The notes below the pieces were generated by a model, which was not told the DNA's origin, searched no databases, and worked only from the letters and a program-made list of their open reading frames with translations. Position numbers and translations under genes: made by a program. Below, piece after piece: positions 1 to 11,500 of a DNA stretch of 64,000 bases. This DNA is from Axinella damicornis. Taxonomy: Eukaryota > Porifera > Demospongiae > Axinellida > Axinellidae. Within the stretch, counting starts at the first letter, position 1. Each line of letters opens with the position of its first letter. Location: positions 3,280,744 through 3,344,743 of the forward strand of contig OZ007516.1 in the NCBI GenBank assembly GCA_963931865.1. The letters are read 5' to 3'.

Positions 1-1130
1 ACGGTCACACCCTGAACGGCAGTTTGTGCCCTGTGAAAGAGGCGCCCTTTCACGGGCACAAACTGTTATTCTGGATATGACCACAATAACAGGAGAAGTA
101 CACCCTGAGTGAAGTCATGGAAGGTAACAGGTATCCAGACACATCTGTAAAGACTGCTAGCAAGCCCAGTACTGCATGCGTCTGGATACCTGTTACCTTC
201 CATTACTTCTCTGAGGTGTTCTTCTCCTGTTACTGTAGTCACACCCTGAACAACAGTTTGTGCCTGTGAAAGAGGCGCCCTTTCACAGGCACAAACTGTC
301 GTTCAGGGTGTGACCACATTAACAGGAGAAGAACACCTCAGAAAAGTCATGGAAGCTAGGTAACAGGTATCCAGACACATGCAGTACTAGCAGCAGTCTT
401 TACAGATGTGTCTGGATACCTGTTACCTTCCATGACTTCTCTGAGGCTGTTCTTCTCCTGTTACTGTGGTCACACCCTGAACAACAGTTGTGCCTGTGAA
501 AGGACGCCTCTTTCACAGGGCACAAACTGTTGTTCAGGGTGTGACCATGGTAACAGGAGAAGAACACCTCAGTGAAGTCATGGAAGGTAACAGGTATCCA
601 GACACATCTGTAAAGACTGCTAGCAAGCCCAGTACTGCATGTGTCTGGATACCTGTTACCTTCCATGCCTTCTCTGAGGTGTTCTTCTCCTGTTACTGTG
701 GTCACACCCTGAACGACAGTTCATTCCTGTGAAAGTGGCGCCCTTTCACAGGCACAAACTGTCGTTCAGAGTGTGACCACGGTAACAGGAGAAGAACACC
801 TCAGAGAAGTCATGGATGGTAACAGGTATCCAGACACATGCAGTACTAGCAGTCTTTACAGATGTGTCTGGATACCTGTTACCTTCCATAACTTCTCTGA
901 GGCTGTTCTTCTCCTGTTACTGTGGTCACATCCTGAACGACAGTTTGTGTTTGTGAAAGGGCGCCTCTTTCACAGGGCACAAACTATCGTTCAGGGTGTG
1001 ACCATGGTAACTGGAGAAGAACACCTCAGTGAAGTCATGGAAAGTAACAGGTAGCTATCCAGACACATCTGTAAAGACTGCTAGCAAGCCCAGTACTGCA
1101 GCAGAGCCAACTGAAGAGTCTGAAGCAAGA
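1..1130. repeat. Dyad satellite, alternating spacers, ~4.8 half-units
   Basis: The stretch is a chain of inverted repeats about 230 bp apart. One dyad is centred on a GGCGCC-like core (near 47, 276, 505, 736 and 963) flanked by arms reading CACAGGCACAAACTG and its complement. The other is flanked by arms reading GGTAACAGGTATCCAGACAC and encloses a short spacer (near 150, 395, 615, 850 and 1075). Spacer orientation alternates: at 143-178, 606-641 and 1068-1098 it reads CTGTAAAGACTGCTAGCAAG, while at 378-412 and 838-866 the reverse complement is present. The true period is therefore about 460 bp. The short ORFs here are by-products of the repeat. No gene is seen. Confidence 0.85.
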
Positions 1131-1144
1131 GCATTTGTTCCCTA

Positions 1145-1832
1145 ATGTGGCACGACTGACTGAGGACAGGCTTAGCTTCCCGATTTAGCTTGCAATAGCT
1201 TGGCTTGGATTGGCTTTGCTACCTGGCTTCGTTTGGCTTGACTTGGCTTCTTGGCTTGGCTTGGCTTGGCTTGGTTTTGCTCCCTGGCTTGGCTTGGCTT
1301 GCATGGTTTTGCTCCCTGGCTTGGCTTGGCTTGCATGGTTTTGCTCCCTGGCTTGGCTTGGCTTGCATGGTTTTGCTCCCTGGCTTGGCTTGGCTTGCAT
1401 GGTTTTGCTCCCTGACTTGGCTTGGCTTGCATGGTTTTGCTCCCTGGCTTGGCTTGGCTTGCATGGTTTTGCTCCCTGGCTTGGCTTGGCTTGGCTTGGT
1501 TTGGTTGGCTTGGCTCCCTAGCTTTGCTGTGGTTGACACTTGGGTGGATATATTGACATTGACTGCATTGACATTGGCTACATTGACGTTGGCTACATTG
1601 ACATTGGCTGAATTGACATTGGCTACATTGACATTGGTGGCATTGACATTAATTGGCTGCGTTGGCATAGACATTGGCTGCATTGACATTGACATTGGCT
1701 GCGTTGACATTGGCTGCATTGACATTGGCTGCATTGACATTGGCTACATTGGCATAAACATTGGCTGCATTGACATTGACATTGGCTGCATTGGCAATTA
1801 ATGGCTACATTGACATTGGTGGCATTGATGAC
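1145..1832. repeat. Higher-order satellite block 1 (TTGGC array then ATTGAC/ATTGGC array)
   Basis: The block opens with a single-copy-like leader (GGCACGACTGACTGAGGACA). It continues as a TTGGC pentamer array containing about 40-bp sub-units that end in GCATGGTTTTGCTCCC. From about 1545 it changes to a 15-bp array (ATTGACATTGGCTGC with 6-bp ATTGAC additions). Most unit lengths are compatible with open reading frames, so long ORFs appear on both strands in several frames. They are low-complexity shadows. Confidence 0.85.
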
Positions 1833-3690
1833 ATGTGGCACGACTGACTGAGGACAGGCTTGGCTCCCTGATTTAGCTTGCAATGGCTTGGCTTGGATTG
1901 ACGTTTCTACCTGGCTTGGTTTGGCTTGACTTGGCTTCTTGGCTTCTTGGCTTGGCTTGGCTTGGTTTTGCTCCTTGGCTTGGCTTGATTTGGTTTTGCT
2001 CACTGGCTTGGCTTGGCTTGGCTTGGCTTGGTTTGGTTTTGCTCCCTGGCTTGGCTTGGCTTGGCTTGACTTGGCTTGGCTTGGCTTGACTTGGCTTGGC
2101 TTGGCTTGGCTTGGTTTGGTTTTGCTCCCTGGCTTGGCTTGGCTTGGCTTGGCTTGGCTTGGCTTGGCTTGACTTGGCTTGGCTTGGCTTGGTTTGGTTT
2201 TGCTCCCTGGCTTGGCTTGGCTTGGCTTGGCTTGGCAATGACAGTGACTTGGCTTGGCTTGGTTTGGTTTCACTCCCTGGCTTTGCTGTGGTTGACACTT
2301 GGGTGGATATATTGACATTGACTGCATTGACATTGGCTACATTGACATTGACTGCATTGACATTGGGTGATTGACAATGGCTACATTGACATTGGCTGCA
2401 TTATCATCGGCTACATTGACATTACCTACATTGACACTGGGCGCATTGACATTGGGTGCATTGACATTGGCTGCATTGACATTGGCTCCATGCATTGGCT
2501 ACATTCTGCATTGACATTGGCTGCATTGGCATTGACATTGACATTGGCTACATTGACATTGGCTGCATTGGCATTGACATTGACATTGGCTACATTGACA
2601 TTGGCTACATTGACATTGGCTGCATTGACATTGGCCGCATTGACATTGGCTGCATTGGCATTGACATTGACATTGCATGGCTACATTGACATTGGCTGCA
2701 TTGGCATTGACATTGGCATTGACATTGGCTGCATTGACATTGGCTGCATTGACATTGACTACATTGACATTGACATTGGCTACATTGACATTGGCTGCAT
2801 TGACATTGGCTGCATTGACATTGGCTACATTGGCATATACATTGGCTGCATTGACATTGGCTGCATTGACATTGGCTGCATTGGCAATGGCTACATTGAC
2901 ATTGGTGGCATTGACATTGGCTGCATTGACATTGGCTACATCGACATTGGTGGCATTGACATTGACATTGGCTGCATTGACATTGGCTACATTGACATTG
3001 ATTACATTGACATCAATTGGCTACATTGACATTGACTGCATTGACATTGACTGCATTGACATTGGCTGCATTGACGTTGGTTGCATTGACATTGGTGGCA
3101 TTAATGACATTGGCTGCATTGACATTGACATTGGCTGCATTGACATTGGCTACATTGGCATAGACATTGGCTACATTGACATTGACTGCATTGACATTGG
3201 CTGCATTGACATTGACTGCATTGACATTGACTGCATTGACATTGGCTGCATTGACATTGGTTGCATTGACATTGGTGGCATTAATGACATTGGCTGCATT
3301 GACATTGGCTGCATTGACATTGGCTGCATTGACATTGACATTGGCTGCATTGACATTGACATTGGCTGCATTGACATTGACATTGGCTACATTGACATTG
3401 GCTGCATTGACATTGGCTGCATTGACATTGACATTGGCTGCATTGACATTGACATTGGCTGCATTGACATTGACATTGGCTACATTGACATTGGCTGCAT
3501 TGACATTGGCTGCATTGACATTGACATTGGCTGCATTGACATTAGCTGCATTGGCATTGACATTGGCTACATTGGCATAGACATTGACTTTGACATTGGC
3601 TGCATTGACATTGGTTGCATTGACATTGACTGCATTGACATTATTTGCTACAATGACATTTGCATGCATTGCATTGACATTAAGTATTGC
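1833..3690. repeat. Higher-order satellite block 2
   Basis: The leader of block 1 recurs almost exactly at 1833-1920, followed by the TTGGC array to about 2290. A much longer ATTGACATTGGCTGC/ATTGACATTGGCTAC array then runs to about 3640. The leader + pentamer + 15-mer order is thus repeated twice, with the second 15-mer section greatly expanded. A 3720-3810 fringe holds two degenerate copies of a ~55-bp unit (GTGAGTGGCTC...GGTACAGATACTAGATA). Confidence 0.85.
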
Positions 3691-3699
3691 ATTGTGCAT

Positions 3700-4658
3700 A
3701 GCATCAGCAATGATCTATGTGATGAGCTTGGGTGAGTGGCTCCGGTACAGATACTAGATACTTCTATGAGATGAGCTCTGGTGAGTGGCTCGCGGTACAG
3801 ATACTAGATAAGATGGTAATAGATAGTGTGAAGCTGCTATAGGCAAGCTTTAGTGTAGCTAGCCCCTGCATGATTCCCTCACATCACACTAAAGGCTGTT
3901 TTATTTTCTTACCTTGTGTATGGGAATTTACAGTAACTTTGGTGTGGATGAGAACTGAGGGGGGGATCCTTGATGAATTTTAAGGATCCCCTAAAGTCCA
4001 TCCCTGGCTCCCAAGGCCAGGCATTCACATGCACAGCTGACACCTAAAGCTGGGTAAATAAGGATTTGAAAACTGGTGAAGGGAAGGTGGTCCTATAGCC
4101 ACCCACCCGCATCCTGCCTGCATCTAGTTTGGTGACTTTGGTCCCGCCACATTAATTCCCCACTGTCATACAATGGTAAAATGGGGATGGAGCCACACAT
4201 GCACTAGCTTGCTACAGCCTCCATATCACAAGACGGTACCACATGCACTCTAGAGTAAAATATTCGTTTCTAACTCTTGCATGGGGCCTGTCAATTCCTT
4301 TGCAGCTGCAACTATAATGCGTTAGCGAAAAATGTAACTGCCCTATAAATGCATAGCTATACACATATCAGATCAGTGGTTGCATGCGGCTCGAGCTGTA
4401 TACATGTGTATGGCTGTGATCTGAGCTGCTTTGGGCATGTCTACCATAGGGTCCTTACTGGAAGTTGTCATACATCAGACAGTACGTGATTCAGACTCAT
4501 AATATAACTTCTGTTACAAGAAACCAATAATTCAGTATATTGCAACCTGACTATGAAAGATTACAATGACAGAAACAGGTGCATGGGATAAATATAATAC
4601 TTCCTCCACACTAGCTAGCATAATCTAGTTATCTCAACTGGGTATACTATACAAACGT
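3700..4658. other. 3' flank of the giant gene; no gene seen
   Basis: This is moderately complex, non-repetitive sequence after the stop codon of the minus-strand giant gene. No credible coding region is visible. A minus-strand AATAAA hexamer lies at about 3900-3905, some 750 bp past the stop. It is a weak candidate for the polyadenylation signal. Confidence 0.4.
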
Positions 4659-5501
4659 TTATGTTTCCTGTGGTTTCTCTTGGTCATTCTGAGGCAAGTT
4701 AGTGGCAGGTTGGTGGAGGTTGTTTCCACCCTCTCGATCAGTTCTGGCTCCAGGGCCAAGTGTCTCCGGTGGTTTGGCCTGCCCCTGAGGAGGAGGTGAG
4801 GTGGTGGTAGCTGGCTGGGATGGTGTTGTAATGGAAGGTGATCTAGTAGGCAAAGATCGGATCGGGCTAACAGTAGCAGGCTGTATTGGTGTGGGTGGTG
4901 CTCTACCAGGAGGTGGTTTTGCAGGCGGAGCTCGAATCGGACTGAGTGGACCAAGTGTCTGTCGTGTTGGGCTCAGCGGTGCAAAGGGATCAATAGTGGT
5001 TCTGCGAGAAGGCATGGAGCCAGCTAGGGTGTTTGGGGAGGTTGGGATGCTGACACGTGACGGCAAGGGAAGTGCAGAGGTTCCTCCAATAGCGGGAAGT
5101 GGTCTAGTTGTACGGAAGGGTGGGGCCAGGTTCAGACTGGAGCGGGGAGAGAGAGGTGGACCAGGGGCAGTCAAGGCAGTGGCTCCTTCTGTGTCAGCTG
5201 CGATGTCTTCTTCCGATGAAGTGTATGGAGAGGTTTTCTTTGGGACTGGTTTGCCACTGCTGGGTCCCTTGCCCCTGTCTTCCCTGGTTCCCAGTGGAGG
5301 CGGAAGTTGGAGGGAGGGTAACCGATGCGGTATCATCGTTCCTGGTAAGTGGGGTACACCGGAGGGGCCAGGTTCATCAGTGGAGCCGAATGCCCTGCGT
5401 GCTTGGTGGGCTACTGCACCTCCCTTCACAGGGGGGAGGGAAATCCTTCTGTCCTCACGTGCTGGGGTTCCACCAGGGATAGGCATGAGGGGAGGGAGAC
5501 C
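4659..5501 (-). other. Terminal exon: proline-rich cytoplasmic tail
   Basis: The exon holds 280 codons plus a stop, and follows about 130 cytoplasmic residues at the end of exon 20. It is dominated by P, S, T and R with many PPxxP-like segments (PPLSPRSSLNLAPP, FAPLSPTRQTLGPLSPIR, RAPPAKPPPGRAPPTP). It is likely disordered, with candidate SH3-binding and proline-directed phosphorylation motifs (repeated LSP and TSP). No catenin-binding cadherin tail motif is visible. The acceptor AG (5503-5502) follows TTCTCCTGCATAC and the long C-run. Confidence 0.8.
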
Positions 5502-5516
5502 CTGTATGCAGGAGAA

Positions 5517-5553
<37 letters not shown>

Positions 5554-8500
5554 GTGGAGGTGTATGGGTGTGTGGAGGAAAGACCCTTGAAAAAAAGTTT
5601 CACAAAACAACAGATGATGACTGGCACCAACATCTTATTGACAGATTGAGTTTCACATACGTAGGCTTTCTTTGTAGGTTGAGCTAAATTTGTGACACTG
5701 ATCATCATTTTTAGAATGCTGTATTAACGGTCAACAACAACGTACATGTACATACAATGGATATATAGATCTATCCTCTGACTAATACCAAGTTGCCTAC
5801 ACCCTGTTCAACAAGCACACAAACTGCCTCACTCACCAGTTGTGGAGGCAGTCCTCCAGTGCTAATGCTCCTCAGTGGGCCAGGGCGCTGGGGTAAGGAT
5901 TGAAGACCGGGCAGACTCGGCTGGATACGGGCTGGGGTGCGAGGTCTAAACAATGGCGGCTGTTGTGGGGGGATTGGTGGCAGGTTCTCCACGTCGGTCA
6001 TAGCAGTGGGGGGTCTCGGGACCACCTTTGGCAGCTTCTGGAATGCAGTCTCAAAAGGATCTGGATTGTCCCTCATTGTCGACACATCTGGCGGCTTTAC
6101 CCACGGCTGTGGACCTTCCTCTTTCTGAGCCTCCTTCCCAGGAGCAAACTTGTCCTTCTTCCACCTCCTCACCACCCTGAGGGCCTCCTTCCGCTGCGCC
6201 TTGTGTGTGTAGTACCGGTACATGAAGTACACTACCACGATAATGATTGCTATGAGGATTACTATCACAATAGCAATGATAATCCACCAAAACTGGAAGC
6301 CATCCACAACTATGGGAGTACCAGTTCCAAAGTCTCCATCCAGAGTGGTCCAGCCTTGGTGGGCACGACATGATAGTGTGTTCTCGTCACAAATACCAAT
6401 AGAGCGGGCAGGCACACCAGTCGAAGTCTGTCGACTACACACGTTGATACCGATACACCATGGTGTATCCGTTGGCACAAGAGTATTAACCGCTGTAACG
6501 GTATCGTTAGTGTGGAAGTAGTTCGGTGTGAAAGCAAGGGAGAAGTTGCCGATGGATGGCAGAGGAACATTTCTTCCGAGATTGACTACTGTGATTTGCA
6601 GTTCACTTGGGGTCAACCAACTCCCTGTGTAGTCAGCACCTAGCTGTGGTTCAAACACAAAGATGAGATCGAGGTTAGCTTTACTTGCGACTGGTGGCTG
6701 GCTGGTGGCTCTGTTGAAAGTAATTGTTATTGTATCTCCAGTTCCGTACGTAGCATCCAAGTCATCCGGATCATCAGCAACTACCATTACTATCTCTGGT
6801 GTCAGATTATCATCGTACTCATAGTAGAAGTAAGGGGTTGTAACTATAGGTTCTGCAGCATTTGAGTGTTGCATGACTTTCGTTGCCAACACGCCCAACG
6901 TTTCGAAAATGACCTGAGCCAGAGTGTCATAGTTGAAGCTATCCCGTATAAGGTTCACAAACTGGATTGGAGAGGTAAGAGGGTCTACAGTTGGATTGGA
7001 TAGCAGCTGCACTTGGAGGATCACTTCTGACACAATTGGTAGTTCAGCAGTAGAGAATGTAACATCCTGTCTTCTCACTCGATTGCGTTCATCCTGGTCG
7101 GTCTCAGCAGTGTCCCTCCTCCTCCTCCCGCCGCTGGAGAACAGAGCCTCAACAGTCCTTATGTTCTCTTCATACACAACATTGGCATCGCGGCCATCGT
7201 TGAGCAAGTTTGCACAGCCAACGATCGTCAGGTCTACCCGTGACCCAAGCCGATTTGCATCCAGAATGTCCGCTGCATCTTTTTCACAGTAGACTGCTAA
7301 TTGTGCGTATGAGAGCGGCTGCTTGAGCATGATAGCAATCTGGGACCGCTGGAACAGTGCCTGATTTTGGTTTCCTTCTAGCACTGGGTCATCCACAGCG
7401 ATGTTGCGGACTATTACATTAGCAACTTCCGGAAGTTTGAGGCCAAAGTCGCCCTGAAGTACAGGAGACGTAGAGGTGGAGTGGAGTGTGGTAGTGTCTG
7501 CACTCAGCAAACAGTACTGGTCTATAGGCAGAGGTTGACCATTGGAGTCAAATCCTCCACACGAGCGAGTATTTGGGGCAACAGATACCCTCCACTCACC
7601 AACAACAACCTCAGTTAATCGTCTCTGGCCTGCATTAGTAGTAATCCTGAACGGTTGTGGGTATCCTTCATCTACAATCGTGAGCAAGAACTGGGTGGGT
7701 GAGGTCCACCGTCCTACGTAGCCGTTCTCCACTATGTCTGCAGCAATGAAGGGAGGATCGAAAACAAAGAGTCTGTCTACGTCTGAAGTGCTCAAAGTCT
7801 GTTCTGTTGACCCATACGGTGGCATGTTGGTGTCCTCTGCAAACGTAAAGAGAATCGTGTCTCCTCTGGAGACCTTTGCATCTGAGTCTTGTCCAGGTTT
7901 ATCAGCATCTGATGCGCCATTTGCAACAAGGGACACGATTCCGGGTCCAGGTCTTGTCACCCAGATTCTTGCGTTTGCTTCAGAGCATCTTGGCTGGTCT
8001 TCTCCCCTTCGCACATCACAGATTTCAAATTGGAACTGATCATATCCACTGAATCCCATCTGGGGGGTGTATGTAACCCGATTTCTCCCATCCACGCTAC
8101 TAACTGCAGTAGTTCCACTCAAAGGGCTGGTTTTGATAACTAGTGAGTTCTCATCTATGTCCGTCTCTGCTTCCAACCGGTACAGAGTCAGGTTGAGTCC
8201 CATTTGCTGTGCGGAGTATGACTGTAGGTCATCTGAATCATACACAGCTGCACCACGGTTGCGATAGAAATACATTGCTGGGTTCGCTGGATTCCTCACA
8301 AAGGAATCTTCGAATGGGGTAAACACAAACACAGATTCAGTATCAGTCATTCCAGCAATGTCTTGTACGGCTGGAACGTCGTTGACATTAGCAACCACAA
8401 TGCTCACTGTGGCCTCACTGCAAGTGATGTAGACATCTGTCCCGGGTTTGAGCACGCTGCCACCATTCTCATTGAGCTGTCGGGTGCACGGAAGCTCCGG

Positions 8501-11500
8501 GTCCACTCTCCCCAACTCTCTGTTCCGCCGTGGGTCACACACATCACAAATGGAATATGTGAAAGTATCAGGTCCAACATAGTCAGGAGGTGGGCGGTAC
8601 GTAATGATCTGATGGGCGTGGTACACCCGCAGCTGTCCTCCAATAGCAGTGGTCCATTCATCTGAGTAAGAACTTCCCCCGGTATCGGGAGTTCGAATGC
8701 CAAGCCGCAGGATGTCTGTCTTGGTTTCATTATCCGTTATGTTGCTGTAAAATCCAATCAAATCAAAATCGTCCTCTCTCGCTATATGCAAGAAGTCCAG
8801 AGCGACAGGTGGATCGTTGACCTCCAGTATCGTTATCTCAACCACTCCCCTCACAGGGCTGCAGACGTTCAAACTGTCACAAGCATTGTAATACACATAG
8901 TCAACTCCATACTGGTTCAAATTGGGAGTATATGTGAGGTCCCCTGTGACTGTGTTGTAGTAGGCCATGCCTCGAGTTGGAAGGGGGCTAACAATTCTAA
9001 TGTTCCCTACTGGGGGGCGCCCGTCCTCCACATCAGAGGTGTAATTCCAGAGGTTGACCGTGGTACTACCGTCCTCATCCACAGTAAGGTTAACCTGGGG
9101 TAGGACTGGGGGGTCATTGTCCGAGAGGACAGTGATGTGTATGGTGGCGTTCTGACAGAGAGGCGTGTTGATGGGATCGGTATCACAAGCCTGGAGTTTA
9201 AAGGTGACAATGTCACTCTCGTTTCGGGAGAAGAATTGTTCAGGAGGGTAGTAGGTCAGGATTCCATACTCTGGGAACATGCCCGTCACTCCAAAGTAGC
9301 TCTCATTGAAGATGTAAGTCACATTACCAAGGCTGGCCTGCTCAACAAGGGAGAAAGAAGCTGCATGCAGTTCTTCCTCCGGGTCTGTGATCTGAAGGTC
9401 CACTGGTAGCCTCCAGCTCCGTGGCTGATCCTCAATAACCTCGAGCTGCGTGATGCCAAACACAGGGGGGTCGTTCACGTACAGCACCATGATGTTGATG
9501 GTAGCTTGAGTAGAGCTGCCCTCGGAGTCAGTAGCGGATATGGTCACAGAGTCATTACCGAAGACGTTCACATTTGGAGTATAGTTCACGTGCATGCTTT
9601 GCATAAATATATCTGTAACCAGCTCAAGGCTGAACGTGATTTCTGACCTATCAGGGACTGCAGTTCCATTGCTCACAGACACAGTGGAGACATTCAACTC
9701 AGCACGATCTTCGACATCTCTGATCAGGATCTCAACTCTGAGCAGAGTATCCTCTTCAATACTGGCTGGAGGCTGACCGTCTGGGTATACAATCTGAATC
9801 TCAGGTGGGTCATTGACAGGTGTCACTACAATGTTGACTGTGACCACCACGCAAGCATTGCTGCTATCACACACAGTTAAATTCAGTGTATCTTCACCAT
9901 TGAAATTCGGGAATGCCACAAAGTCAATTGTATTGCTGACATTGAGTGCCCAGCTGCCTGAATCACCCGCTGTGAAATTTCTGACACGGGGGTATGGGTT
10001 ATTTGGAATCAGGTCATCTTCAATGTCTCCAAAGAACTGGCTTAGTGTAACTTGTTCTGCAGTATCTTCTTGCAATACAAGTGTTAAGTTGCCAGCAGGG
10101 TAAGGTGGGTCGTTGACCGGGTTTATGATAATCGTGATAGACTGAGGCTCAGAGCAGAGACCTTCAGAGTCACAAGCCTGGTAGGTGAATTCCTGAGTCC
10201 CGTAATCGTTCAGTGCCGTGAAGTAAGTTATACTTCCAGTAGCATTATCAACAACTGCTGTGCCAATGTCTGGTTCCATTTGAATGTAGATGGATGTTCC
10301 AGTCAGATCTTCTTCGTGGTCAAAGCAGTTTCCCAGGACAGGGATGGTGATGCTAGAGTCCTCGTCAATGGTGAATATGTTCATTGTGGTAGAGCACACT
10401 GGGGCATCATTGATGGCAAACACTGCAATTGTAGCAGTCTGGGTTTCGCTCCATGCCAGAGCTGGATCCTGGATTCGGAATGAGACAGTTCGGTTGCCAC
10501 TGATGGGGTGGTTGTCCAAGTTGCAGTACTTCAAGCTTCTGATGACCTCCTCCCACTGCAGAATACTCAGAGTGGTGTTCAGGTCAATGAGGGTGCGCAA
10601 CATGGACCCATTGTTCCCACTCCTGCAGGTTGTTGAATCTCCTGTGAATCCAGTTGGGAACAGCCTGGCTACCAGCTCATTGCTCAGTTCCGTGTGGTCA
10701 AAGAAGATAGCCTCAAACCCAGGATCTCGAACTCCTGTCAGAATGACTTCCAGACGTATCAACACTGCATTGTCGTCATCCTCAACCAGCACCCCACTCC
10801 TGTCCACTATGGCCACCGGAGGTGAGTTCTCCATGTACAGTGCAGTGTAGTTCCCATCACCACTTGTATCATTAACATCACTGTCCATGCCTGAGGCCAT
10901 ACCGGAACCAAGTGTGGGGGGCTGTCCCGTGCCAGTTCCATTGTCAGTCTGGTTTCGTTCCATTCCAGTGCTGGTATCGTTCAGTACACCATCAGTCATA
11001 TTACTGGGATCCAACTGTCCAGAGCCCATTCCGGACTGCAACGGTCCCATTCCTGAACCAGATACCCGTCCAATTCCAGATCCAGAACCCAAGCTTGAGC
11101 CCAGCAACCCTGAACCAGATCCTGAAATCCCAGATCCAACGCCTCCGGAGCCCATGTCAGTGGTAGGCCCCTCTGTAGTAGTGGGTGTAGTGGGAGGGGC
11201 CGATGTTGTTGGGGCTGGAGTCAGGGATGGTGGGGAAATTCTCCTGCCTCCTGTAATTAGCAGCCTTGGGGGGTCGTTAACAGATGTGAGTGCCACAGTT
11301 GTGTAATAGGACCTACTCTCAATGAGTCCATCGCTGGCAACAAATGATATCACCCTCGGGTCAAAGTTCGGTTCATCAGCAAGATTTTGGTATGTGACCG
11401 AGGCGATAGCTGCTCTGAAATTCTCTCTCCCTCCCAGGCCTTCAATCAGCAGTGTTCCAGCCTGGTACGAGAACAGTGCCAGGTCGAGCTGTTCTGACAG

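Noticed and set aside
1172..3735. Long ORFs on both strands (poly TLAALTL, NVNAANVN, QAKPSQ types).
   Set aside because: They arise from satellite units that keep several frames open at once; overlapping frames on both strands are equally open.
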